Position numbers and translations under genes: made by a program
Origin: Ophiobolus disseminans
Taxonomy: Eukaryota > Ascomycota > Dothideomycetes > Pleosporales > Phaeosphaeriaceae
Direction of reading: 5' to 3'
DNA length: 64,000 nucleotides
NCBI GenBank assembly: GCA_010093685.1
Contig: MU006227.1
Span: 186,001-250,000 of the forward strand
Shown: one piece after another, positions 42,830 through 52,236 of the stretch
Layout: each line of letters opens with the position of its first letter
How positions within the stretch are numbered: position 1 is the first letter of the stretch
The notes under the pieces: generated by a model
Told to the model about the DNA's origin: nothing
Databases searched by the model: none
What the model saw: only the letters and a program-made list of their open reading frames with translations

Positions 42830-44365
42830 TCACTTCCTCCGCCCGTGCTTCGCAATCAAGCTCCTGCTTTCTCCACAAAGCCAGATATGCGGCCCATCCT
42901 CGCCCTCTTCCAACCCCACTTCGTTGATCACCGTCTCAATCTGTCGAGCCCTTCCCCTGTTCGCGCTGAGCGTCGTAAGTCGTTCTGCCCAACCGAACAG
43001 GAAGATCGCTCGATTGAGTGCACCCAACTCGACGGATAGCCTAGTGGCTACGGCTGGAAGCTTGTGCAGGAGCAACTCGATGTTGCTTGTGACGACACGT
43101 ATGGGAAGTTTGAATCCTGGTGGAACTGGATGGTCAGAGAAAGATTTCCATGCTTGCACGAGGTCGTCGGGTGTCTTTTTTGCGTGGTCGCCTTGTGCGA
43201 GAAGCACTTCTGCTCTTATCTTCTCCTCGTCAGTAGCTAGGGTTTGTACGATGAGATCCATTTGCTCCGCAGCTTCCTGTGTCGTCACCATTGCATGCGA
43301 CGAGATGGCCGGGTACAAATGTGTGGGCAGTAAGTTCTCTTCCGCTTCCTCCTGGATCTGTGCGCGCACTTCACCGGGATACCAGTCTAGGATTGGACAT
43401 GGCTTATGCGAGATGTCGGACACAAGAGCTAAGAGGATAGTGCAGTCGATGTTGAGGGTGTCGGAAAGTGCGCGAGACCGATCGATAAGTAAGCGCGGCA
43501 AGACAAGTTCCAGCGATGGCGCCGGAGGAATGTCGTTTGCACAATGCACAACAGCTCCAGTGGCACGAATCTTATTGAGTATACTGTCGATTTCCTTGGT
43601 CTTGCCCGCTATTATACGCGTGAGGATGACGTGCACCTTGGGTGGTCGTCCACCTATTGGATTCGCTTTCGCAGCTCTAGCAAGCTCACGTGCACTCCTG
43701 ACGATGTCAACTTGATCTTCGTCGTCATCGTCATCTTCGCTGCTTGGCCGCGCCTCAGGCATGTCTTCGTCCGAGTCGGAGTCGTTCATCCATCCGAGTT
43801 TCGCCAAGTCAAAAAGGAGTCGTTTCTCTGAAAGCGTTGAGACGCGCAGCCATTGGCTACCTTCGTTCGCTACGATGTCCACTAGTGCGTTGGTCTTTCC
43901 CTTGGATGCGCCGCCTTTACCTTTGGTGGTATTTCTGCCCTTCTTGTCCCAGTAGAAGTATTTGCGGAAAGCCTGGAGGCCTGAAGTATTCTTCGCCGCA
44001 TTCCACAAGGCTTCGTAGTAGAGCAGATTTGACGAGACGATGAAGTGGCGGACCTTTTCCTCGTCCATATGTACAACAGCAATCTTCTTGAGAAAAGCAA
44101 GCTCGTTTTTGAAGTCATTTCGGAGATTTCGGTACTCGACTGGATGTTGCACTCTGGTCTGTTTTTGCTTTGCGACTACTGCCGCCACGTAGGTTTCCAC
44201 TTCATCGGAGAGGGTCGAGCACCGGTGGATTAGGTTTTCGATGGTGGCTTCAAGCTCTGCCGTGCTATTGGTGGCATTTGTGTCCTTGACATCCAGCTGG
44301 GTGACGCTCGTTGCATCGGTACTGAGGGCTAGACTACGAAAGTCTGTGGTTATGGACTCGGGCAT
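42830..44365 (-). CDS. DUF1308 family protein (C7orf25-like)
   Basis: Intronless, 511 residues from the ATG at 44365; a frame in phase runs 19 codons further up but lacks family similarity. The N-terminal half is helical (ELEATIENLIHRCSTLSDEV, FKNELAFLKK). The middle holds VDIVANEGSQWLRVSTLSEKRLLFDLAKLGW, then an acidic linker (DSDSDEDMP, EDDDDDEDQ). The C-terminal half is the DUF1308 domain: VHVILTRIIAGKTKEIDSIL, TLNIDCTILLALVSD, and the ending HIWLCGESRSLIAKHGRRK. The family is widespread in eukaryotes and has no settled function. A PIN-like fold has been suggested for related proteins; nothing in the sequence decides this. Confidence 0.85.
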   Translation of the reverse strand: MPESITTDFRSLALSTDATSVTQLDVKDTNATNSTAELEATIENLIHRCSTLSDEVETYVAAVVAKQKQTRVQHPVEYRNLRNDFKNELAFLKKIAVVHMDEEKVRHFIVSSNLLYYEALWNAAKNTSGLQAFRKYFYWDKKGRNTTKGKGGASKGKTNALVDIVANEGSQWLRVSTLSEKRLLFDLAKLGWMNDSDSDEDMPEARPSSEDDDDDEDQVDIVRSARELARAAKANPIGGRPPKVHVILTRIIAGKTKEIDSILNKIRATGAVVHCANDIPPAPSLELVLPRLLIDRSRALSDTLNIDCTILLALVSDISHKPCPILDWYPGEVRAQIQEEAEENLLPTHLYPAISSHAMVTTQEAAEQMDLIVQTLATDEEKIRAEVLLAQGDHAKKTPDDLVQAWKSFSDHPVPPGFKLPIRVVTSNIELLLHKLPAVATRLSVELGALNRAIFLFGWAERLTTLSANRGRARQIETVINEVGLEEGEDGPHIWLCGESRSLIAKHGRRK

Positions 44366-44839
44366 CTTGAATTGATGAGACCAGATGGCCTTGGTTTGAC
44401 GGTTTGAAGGTCCTGTTGGCAATTCCGTGACACAGTTTTGTTATTTTGCCGCCATAAATAGTCTTGGTCCAGTTTCCGGCTTTGCGAGTCTACAATGCTC
44501 ACCCCCGTGCTAGCAGGAGGACTGAGGTCTGGTTGAGTTGGGCGAAATAAAATAAAAATAAAAATAAAATTGGATTCACCCGCTCTCAGCGCTTTCCCAA
44601 ATCCTTTTGCGTTGACTTGAAGAGTGTGATGCAGGTTTGAGATTCCAGTTGCTAGGACTCTATACTCGAGGCAGGGTTATGCTTGGGTAGTGTCGCGTGC
44701 GCCGGCGTAGTGGTCGAAGAAGGTGCCTCTTAGCAGCCGGGCCGACGGTTTCCCCGCCGTTGCACCCCGCCAAAAGTTGCTCGCGACATTCACTCAGTCT
44801 CCAACGGCGCACGACCCGGGGCCCACAACACAAAACACG
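44366..44839. promoter_or_regulatory. Divergent upstream region of the DUF1308 and SRP9/21 genes
   Basis: A 474-bp region between divergent starts. It includes a short AAAAT-type tandem repeat at 44544-44570, which could act as a nucleosome-depleting poly(dA:dT) element. Confidence 0.5.
44544..44570. repeat. AAAAT-type simple repeat
   Basis: Roughly four imperfect copies of AAAAT/AAATA in the shared promoter region of two divergent genes. Confidence 0.6.
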
Positions 44840-45407
44840 ATGCCATACTTCAAGACGAGCGCAGAATGGTACGAGCAATCGTCGCTGCTGCTGAAGGCCC
44901 GGCCGAGCTCAGTATGTTGAGTAGCTCCTTCCCCGCGCACGCGACTCGCCCTGACTTGAGCTGCAGACGCGCATCACGTCCAAATACGCCGTCCGCAAGC
45001 CCACGGCCGCCAAGATCAAGAAGCGCGAAAAGTACGCGGCAAAGCAGCCGGAGAAACCCGCCGACTTGACACGCACATCGTCACCGCCGCCACAATCGCA
45101 AAGTCCAGACGAGCCCACCACCACCTTCACACTCAAGACATACGACCCGGAGTCGGGCACGTGTCTCCAATACGAGACCAATAAGGCGGCAGAGGTGGGG
45201 CGACTGGTCGGCAACCTGGGAAGGCTGGGACGGTCGATGGCGGCTCTGCCCGAGGCGCCGGAAGATGCGAGTGCGCCCGCAGGGAGCGGCGACGGCGTGT
45301 CAACGCCAAAGCCGGAGGAGAGTGGAGACGTCAAGATGGGCGGGGTGCCGAGTACAAGTGCGCCTGCAGCCACCGGAGGCAAGAAGAAAAAGAAGGGCAA
45401 AAAATGA
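44840..45407 (+). CDS. SRP21: Signal recognition particle subunit SRP9/SRP21
   Basis: Two exons (44840-44911, 44967-45407) encode 170 residues; the intron is 55 bp. The start MPYFKTSAEWYEQSSLLLKA and the splice ARPSSTRITSKYAVRKP define the SRP9-21 domain, which binds the Alu end of SRP RNA and mediates elongation arrest. A second block, TFTLKTYDPESGTCLQYETN, completes the alpha-beta fold, followed by EVGRLVGNLGRLGRSMAAL. Between the blocks is a basic, Pro-rich insert, and the C-terminus ends in a run of lysines (GGKKKKKGKK). This long form is usual in filamentous fungi. Confidence 0.88.
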
Positions 45408-45617
45408 GGAAAGCATGGGACCGGCTACGTCACTACGAGCTCTGTCACTGGCCCTGAAGCTTCATGGCATTAAGAAGATGATACATTAATGTCGATATAG
45501 ATTCGACACACCCGCAATTGAAGATAACGTCATGACCAAATCCCCATGATGAGATAAATCCATCACGTCGAACAAGGCCAAGTCACCATCGCGCGTCTCT
45601 CAACCTTTTCCCGACCC
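45408..45617. other. Convergent 3' flanks
   Basis: Short stretch between the SRP9/21 stop and the extended end of the interrupted small gene. Nothing further seen. Confidence 0.4.
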
Positions 45618-45968
45618 TCAAAGCCCTCGTCCACGGCTCCATTGCCCGCGGTCGTTCCGAACCTTCTGCTCTAATTCCATAGCCTCAGTCTTGTCGACCA
45701 TGACCCACTCTTCTTCGTCGCGCTGGTCCTGGTATACCTCAGCGCGCTACCGCTCTTGATCGATGGCCTCCTTTTGTTCTTTCGCTTCCCGCGCGGTAGC
45801 CGCTTCCTGCTCCTTCTTGCAGCCTGTCAGCTCCCAAGTCTCTTGGTCAGTCCCGCTGGGCTCCTTGGTGCCGATCTTCGCTGTGTTGGCACGGCGGATG
45901 AAGTCCTCGAGTTGCGAAGCGCCACCGCTCTTTCCATTCTTGGTGGGTGAGAGGGGATTGGTCGGCAT
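45618..45968 (-). pseudogene. Small protein gene with an in-frame TAG
   Basis: The ATG at 45968 starts MPTNPLSPTKNGKSGGASQL, then DFIRRANTAKIG and a Glu/Lys/Ala-rich helix. A TAG at 45749-45747 ends the frame after 73 residues. Read through, the same frame continues for 42 more codons with coding-like sequence (AEVYQDQRDEEEWVMVDKTE, then AMELEQKV) to a TGA at 45618. No GT occurs in the roughly 100 bases before the stop that could start an intron removing it. CAG to TAG is a single CpA-to-TpA change. The 5' leader is open for 78 further codons but has no start-like features. The family is not recognised. Either the protein truly ends at the TAG or the gene carries a nonsense allele. Confidence 0.45.
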
Positions 45969-47047
45969 GTTTACTTTCGATGGTGCGTGTTTATTACGCT
46001 TGAGTCGACTCTCGAGTGGTGTTTGTGGGTAGTCGAGAAGCAGTGAGAGCTTCTGGTGTTGATGTTGCGTAGTGGAGAGTTCTCGGTGCGAAGTGTTGAG
46101 GGATATTTCGAGAAGCTGAAAGGAAATACTCCTTTTGTATGATCGAGTCCTCAGCGCAAGGTGACGTTCGCTAGGCAACCTTTCCTCGGCTGGTTCAATC
46201 ACTACGATTCACACACTGCTGCTCTGCTTTCCCTCTCCCTCTTCGGAGCGCGGGTTAGGCTTGGTTGCACTCCAATCGTCAAATCCGCTTCGCGTTTGAA
46301 TGATGTCTCATTGGTTTGTCGTCTCATATATTCATGTTGGAGAATCTGATACAAAAGTAGGATGCTAGTTTTCGAGCATCAGAGCACAATTACGACCTTG
46401 GTATAGGGCGAAGTTTTGTTTTTGTATGTCTGATGGACGCAGGTTTCCCTGCGTTTGCTCTGACTCTAACAATCGACCTCTTCCATGCTCGGTATCCGAA
46501 TTTTCTCGTCGATCTTTGACCCCATGGGTGTTTGATCCCTCCTGGTCTACAATCTGACACTGCATCGCACTTTGTCACATTTCTCGAGTTGTCCAAGCTC
46601 CCGTACTGCGAAACTTCACTCCGACACTGTACTACCGATCTCATGGTATCACTTTCGCCTTCTGATAATACCGCATTGGTGCCAACGCGCGGCCCTCGAT
46701 TCGCCACTTCCACTTTTACTCTTAAGTATCCAGATTGACCTGACGCTGTCGGCTGTTACGCAAGTTACGTTTGTATACATCTATTATCCTAATGCGGCAT
46801 GATATGCGACTGACATTTTTCGCGCTCCGAAGTCGCCCGATTCAGGCGTAAGAAGTCGTCGTCACGAACTCAGTGCTTTCTCTGTCAAGTATCACGTTGA
46901 TGTCCGAGTCGGCCGAGGGATCAGCAAAAATTGGATAGCATGAAGGGCAAAGTTATAAAAACACACTGGCTTCCCCGTCTCCAATCTTTACCACTATCAA
47001 GCTCTCTTTCATTCACTCATCTACACGTCTCGATACTGGAAAACACA
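45969..47047. other. Gene-free stretch upstream of the cysteine-rich gene
   Basis: No gene supported. Contains the TATA box of the 47048 gene. A plus-strand frame opening at 46931 is in phase with that gene but precedes its signal peptide and is taken as leader. Confidence 0.5.
46954..46960 (+). promoter_or_regulatory. TATA box of the four-module cysteine-rich gene
   Basis: TATAAAA lies 94 bases before the ATG at 47048, followed by a C/T-rich leader, as expected for a regulated fungal promoter. Confidence 0.5.
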
Positions 47048-48158
47048 ATGAAGCTCATCTTCATCACTCTCTCAGCCCTTGTGGCCACTGCCTTGGCCGA
47101 TCAACTTAAGCCTACCAGCCACTCAAGCACTATAATTAAGACGACTTCCAAAGTTTCATCTACTTCCACGCACAAACCCACACCGACACCGCACTATCCG
47201 GTATGCCTACCGGGTCAATGTAAGTTGATACTCATTCACCCAAAACAATCCTGTGAACGACAGCTAAGTAGGTATACAGACACTGTGCCTCGTCATCGCA
47301 CCTGTGAGCAAGCTTGTTGTTCCAAAAAGTGCTTGAGAGGCCGGCGTGTTTGCGCACCCGAGCATCATGTCGAAGGTAGAGACGATGCGCCCGTGGAAGA
47401 AGCCAATAATCACCCCAAGACTACCAACAAGCCAAGCACTACACTGAAATCCTCGTCCACAACCACCTCTACCTCCACACATAAATCCACTCCGTCGCCG
47501 CATCACCCGACGTGCCTCTCTGCTGGCAGTAAATCAAGCTTCGCTAAAGTGAATATTATGATGGGCAGCTAATTTTCTGCGCAGAACGCGTTTTCCCGCC
47601 CGCCACCTGCATGACAGCTTGCTGCTCTCACCGCTGCTCCGGAATTACCGCGAAAATTTGCACCCCTCACCTAGAGGCAAGAGACGACGCACCGGTGGAA
47701 CAAGTCGAGAACCATCCCAGGTCTACCTACAAGCCGACCACGACCCTGAAACCCTCGTCCACATCGAGATCTACCAACACGTCAACTGCGACCCCGCATC
47801 ATCCAACGTGCCTCCCACAAGATAGTGAGTCACCAGCCCAACCCAATTACCAAGACTCTTCATAACTTATGAACCACTCAGAGCCCGTTCCCCGCGGTGT
47901 CCCATGTAAGACGGCCTGCTGCTCCAAGAAGTGCTATAGGCACAAGCCTCGCATTTGTGCGCCAATCCATCATGTAGAAGCTAGAGAAGTCGGCGTCGAA
48001 AGTTGCATCCCACGTGGCAGTAAGTATTCACTTCATGTGTACTGTGGGAGAGAGCATGCGAAAAAGGACGTTTAGCGCACGTTCCCTATGGCCTCACTTG
48101 TGCGGCTTGTTGCCACAAGAATGTCTGTACTAAGAGCTGGCCTCCCATTTGCCTGTAG
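47048..48158 (+). CDS. Secreted protein with four tandem six-cysteine modules
   Basis: Five exons (47048-47219, 47280-47528, 47585-47824, 47882-48019, 48076-48158) encode 293 residues; all four introns are phase 1 and 56-60 bp. MKLIFITLSALVATALA is a signal peptide. Four modules follow, spaced C-x12-C-x3-CC-x3-C-x6/7-C; in the fourth the inner gaps are x2 and x4. Typical cores are TCEQACCSKKC, TCMTACCSHRC and PCKTACCSKKC. Modules 1 and 2 are followed by similar linkers containing RDDAPVE, a Ser/Thr/Pro-rich stretch likely to be O-glycosylated, and P(H/S)PHHPTCL leading into the next module; module 3 has a shorter linker. Each intron splits the codon five residues after the first cysteine of a module. 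The order C-C-CC-C-C is that of inhibitor-cystine-knot miniproteins; the fold is inferred. A secreted effector, adhesin or antimicrobial role is possible, and none is shown. Confidence 0.75.
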
Positions 48159-49106
48159 ATTGTGTAAAGAGGTAGGATATGATTGAGGAATAGGGTACTG
48201 TCTTTACCGTTTTGAGTAGATGAGGGCTGGGAGGGACCCAGTCACACAACAGTCTTTACCGAGCTTCGTAAATATGAACTTTAGTTTCATTCAAACATGT
48301 GTTGTGATTCGGTCTTGACAAGACGGCTGTGTTGCGTGTACGAGCTTCGATAGTCGAACATGGCCGACTTTCGCAACTGAAATCTCTTGCCTGGAAAGAG
48401 GAAGTTGACCGCCTTGCGTAACAAGACATAGGAATCTGCTTAGGTCTTTTGTGATATGCTGAAATACTCTTGTTTAGACAAAAATTCGGGCAAATGCTTA
48501 TACTAGGTACGAGACCAATTGGTACGCCTGAGATGCGTGACTCGGGTCCGCTTGCGGCTTATAGTCAGCCGCAACGCGTACTTTGAAGCTCCGATATGCT
48601 GCGTCCAGCTGTTCTCCATCCTAGCCCTGTAAATGAATCTGTAAAATACACATACATACGTTGCATTGCTATTCACTTGATGAACGAAGCCTACTAGGTG
48701 TGCTCTGTGCGAATAAGTAAGTGCCCTTAATTACCTAGGTATCGTCGAAGAACTTGAGCTGTAGCCTTTAATTCCTGGTGGACTTAACTTAAAGCTGTTC
48801 AAGATTAGTAACCGTCGATGTCAGTAGTATGTAACAATGTCACTACATGTAAGATGAACCGGAGTTGGGCGGTGGCGCTTCATCAGCGACGCGGTGCAGA
48901 TACACAAACGTGAGCAAGTCCGTGCATCGCTTATAGTCCGAGTGAGATTACGCAGACTCAAATAAAGCGTATGCCTCTAAGCGCAATCGCTTGCGTAGTT
49001 GTTCCACTACGCTTTTCTACAATCCCATCCTACCTAGGTAATTCTGGCAATCTCACTTTTTCAAAAAATAAGACAGCCCAGACTTCGACTTTTCTAGCAC
49101 CTGACC
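48159..49106. other. Gene-free stretch between the two cysteine-rich genes
   Basis: No frame with a signal peptide or a CC motif was found on either strand, so there is no third copy here. It holds the 3' flank of the first gene and the promoter of the second. Confidence 0.5.
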
Positions 49107-49362
49107 ATGAAATTCATTCACCTCACCATCGCAATTATGCTAGCAACTGCGCTTGCGACGCCCATATCGGTAGAAAATCCTAGCAATACTTTCCTAGAGA
49201 AGCGCTGTATTGCAAAAGATGGTAACTGCCCCATGCATGATCACGAGAAACAAAATACTCAATTATCTTATAGTCATCATCCACAACGGCCGAATTTGCG
49301 CAGACTGTTGCTCAAAAAAGTGTTATCAGAAACACGGCTTCACCTGTTGTACGGCTCCTTGA
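49107..49362 (+). CDS. Small secreted protein with one six-cysteine module
   Basis: Two exons (49107-49221, 49274-49362) encode 67 residues; the 52-bp intron is phase 1. MKFIHLTIAIMLATALA is a signal peptide very close to that of the gene at 47048. A short propeptide ends in LEKR, a Kex2-type site, directly before the first cysteine. The mature part has the spacing C-x12-C-x2-CC-x3-C-x7-CC (core ICADCCSKKC) and would be about 33 residues. The intron splits the codon five residues after the first cysteine, exactly as in the four-module gene. This shows common descent. Without the splice the frame runs on to 49403 but loses the cysteine pattern. Confidence 0.7.
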
Positions 49363-49864
49363 CAGTCCACGAGACGAGCTGTTGGAAGAAGTCACGAAAT
49401 TGATGTGTAAGGAAGAGGAAGTCAGGACATCTGCCACTGAAAATTGATTGTGAAAGCAGGGTTTGTGAGGAGACTGTCAAAGTGGTTGCGATAATTGGTT
49501 AGGCACGATAGTGTGGGTAGGCATGGAAGAAGAGAGCCGATGACATTTCCTCTACCTGTCTATTCGTGTATACCTTCCTGAGATTTATTGGATTATGTTT
49601 CAAGCGCCGCAGTATGCCATTATCGTGATCTGCATCTCCCGTTGCTGCAAAATCACCACCGTCGTCCTTCCCATTAATAATAACCTTTCATCTTGCTCAA
49701 TATCGCTCACGCTGATGTTGTCGCTTTCTTTCTCGTCTTCGCAATTGATGCGCAAGAACTGATCCTGGCATCCATCCATGTGCTTGCCATGTGACGACGC
49801 CACCTTGTGCATCCTTTCATTTCGTGACGTGATTGTTGCATTTATTCTTTCTTTTCTGCGTGTT
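49363..49864. other. Intergenic region
   Basis: Convergent 3' flanks of the one-module gene and the membrane-protein gene. Nothing else recognised. Confidence 0.5.
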
Positions 49865-50305
49865 TCAACGCCAGTCCCCACCCCTGACCTCCGTACGGCT
49901 CCATCCTCTTCCATTTGTGTGTGCCTCCTCGGGTTTTCTCAATCCCTCCCCCACCCTCAGACTCGATCTCAGAACTTCCTTCGTCACCAGAATGCTTTTC
50001 AGGCTTTGATCCTCCCGCACACTGTTCTTGCTAGACCCTATGCCAGCAGATGCCGAATCGGGAAGCATCTCCAAGCATCGTTTGCGCTCGTACCGCCGAA
50101 GGATAACTGCGATAAGTGGCACGAAGACAAGGATTATTACAATCGCTGCGACGATGCCGATGATGGCCGAAGGGCTCCAGCCGTCAATATTGGAAGCTCC
50201 CCATGAGCCGGAAACGGCGGGTGGTGCTTGAGGAAGCGACGTTGACGTTGAAGTATCTCGAGTGATCAAGTTGTTTTGATTGTGGAGCGCGGGGGTTGGA
50301 GCCAT
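49865..50305 (-). CDS. Small single-pass membrane protein
   Basis: Intronless, 146 residues from the ATG at 50305. A Ser/Thr/Pro-rich N-terminal part (about 40 residues) precedes one strong transmembrane segment (AIIGIVAAIVIILVFVPLIAVIL), which is followed by a basic stop-transfer stretch RRYERKRC. The C-terminal 80 residues are charged and disordered. No signal peptide is seen, so a type III orientation is likely. This layout (short Ser/Thr-rich outside, one helix, basic inside) is common among uncharacterised fungal surface proteins. The frame extends upstream to 50533, but that part looks like leader. Confidence 0.5.
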   Translation of the reverse strand: MAPTPALHNQNNLITRDTSTSTSLPQAPPAVSGSWGASNIDGWSPSAIIGIVAAIVIILVFVPLIAVILRRYERKRCLEMLPDSASAGIGSSKNSVREDQSLKSILVTKEVLRSSLRVGEGLRKPEEAHTNGRGWSRTEVRGGDWR

Positions 50306-51090
50306 TATTGTAGGTAGGTATGTTTTGACAAGTGTTTGGTTTGATATTCTGCCCAGGAGTAACGGAGTGGAAGACACAAAAGACTCCAATGTAATGAGAA
50401 TGGAAATTATGAGACGTGATGAAGACTTAGTAAAGACTGTGTTGCCTCGCAATTGAAGCACGCAAAAACGAACGCGACAGTAAGTGTAAATGTGTTTAAC
50501 GGCAAGCACGAACATGAGGGGTTTCGCCCCCATTATGAACCATCAACAATTTTCAGAACAATGCCGATCCTACTGCTCACCTTGGGTGGATACGCAACCA
50601 TCCCACAAGACTGTGCGGATGTTGATGTCGCACAGGAATTGGCTCAGACCAAAGTTGGCGGCGCATATTTTCCAGCCAATCAAAGCGCGCGACCATCATT
50701 CTGACAAGAACGCGTGCCGAGTCGACCGCCACCGCTCTTTTCTTTTGCGGCAAAGATCTTTTCTAGAAGGGATAGATTGGCGAATAGTATGTGGGAATTG
50801 CTGAGGCTCAGGAACTGATGCGAACAGTCGCGTGCGCTGCTCGTGGTGCGAAGTGTGGTTGGCTCGAAGTCGTCCGCACTGAGCGTCCAAAAAAAGCACA
50901 AGCGACATCGAAAACGATTCTGATTTGCTGTGTCCTTGACCGCTTCCCCCTCATGTATTCCTGGTTCGGGTCTCGTTATGGGAAGGTAGACACTCGCTGA
51001 ATTTAACTGAGCAATGAAAGCGAAAGAGATGAGCTCGCACCTACACGTCAGGGCCTGCTGATCCTGACTTGCCAGGGCGATCAAGTGTGA
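50306..51090. other. Gene-free stretch
   Basis: Overlapping frames of up to 134 codons occur on both strands without domain signals; none is supported. Contains the promoter of the small membrane-protein gene. Confidence 0.45.
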
Positions 51091-51694
51091 TCACTTGTCA
51101 TCATCTCGCCGCAACCCCTTGTCTTGGTCTCCGTTCCTGCGTCTCGCTACAGGTATCTCATCTTTGACTTTCCTCCACGTCTCGATGTCCACGTCCGACA
51201 TGCTACTAACTTTCTTCCAATGTCCATCTGCAGTAACGTTGAACGGCCAATATAAGTACGCAAGGAGCTCGATGGCCTCCTTGCCCTGTTCTGGTTCCAC
51301 CTCCTCAAGTGCCTCAAAAAGTAATTGGCGCAACGCTTTTGCACCTGCACCTTTATAGTGAGCGTGTAACAGCAATTCGTCAATGTGTGTAGGTGTAATT
51401 TTGCCTCGCGTGATGTGAAATGGCAGGTAGAGCGTGGGCCAGGTGGGTGGGCCAGGTGGACGGCTCCGCGGGCCTCCATTTCGAGTTGGCGGAATCGGAG
51501 AAAGCGTCGTCGTCAACTCGGAGTTTAGAGGGAGCAAGCAGTTGCTGTACCATACTTGAATGGTTCACTGTGACAACGCTATCGTCCCTCCATAGACTAC
51601 CGGTTGTCAACCACGCCGGTGAGATGGAACGCCGGCAAGGTGATGGTGAAGGTGATGTGGATGGGCTGGATTGTGTAGGTGTATCCATGCTCAT
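51091..51694 (-). CDS. Hypothetical protein, splice site unresolved
   Basis: Two coding-like frames must be joined. The first starts at the ATG at 51694 (MSMDTPTQSSPSTSPSPSP) and is coding-like to about 51555. The second carries TLYLPFHITRGKITPTHIDE, KALRQLLFEALEEVEPEQGK and DVDIETWRKVKDEIPVARR and ends at 51091. One possible join is a GTATGG donor at about 51560 and a GGAG acceptor some 82 bases on, giving an in-frame product of about 174 residues; a shorter intron is also possible. The C-terminal part is helical and acidic-basic. No known family is recognised. Confidence 0.45.
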
Positions 51695-52236
51695 ATGTTC
51701 TCTAGAGCATTTGGGTCGTTATGGTAGGCGCTTAGTTGAGTTGATAGTAGTGTCAATTGAGAGCGCGTAGAGGCAGCCAAGTACCAAATCGAGTTTCTTG
51801 CTTCGCCCAAAGTAGTATTTCGCAGTATGCTTGAGCGTTGATTGCGTTTCTGAGGCAACGCTGTTTTGTGGGTAAAGTCGTTTGCATACTGGAAGGCATT
51901 ACGCAACATACTGCAGGTTTGTGGTTTCACCAGCATCAGTCAACGTAATCGCTGGAACCCCGCAGCCACACTGCGGCAGCTATGCCTCAGCGACAGTAGA
52001 GATCTTTAAACGAATTGCTGAATAGTTTTTGTTGTACGGCGTCTAATTGGTGCCAAAAGCCCTCCTTGTTGTGATTCTTGCGACCACGGAGTATTCATTA
52101 GTGCTTGTTTGCCCACTTTGATTGTGCGTGGCTCTTCATGCATCAGCGTTGGTATCTTGGAGAAAATTTGAGGCGACAAGTGTCAACAATTGTGTAGTTG
52201 AGTCTCTTTGAGATGTACCACAAACGCCGAGTCGTG
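51695..52236. other. Intergenic region
   Basis: No gene supported. Holds the promoter of the 51091-51694 gene and the 3' flank of BMT6. Confidence 0.5.

Noticed and set aside
50680..51084. 134-codon minus-strand frame
   Set aside because: It has no domain, overlaps other short frames on both strands and shows no start context; treated as chance.
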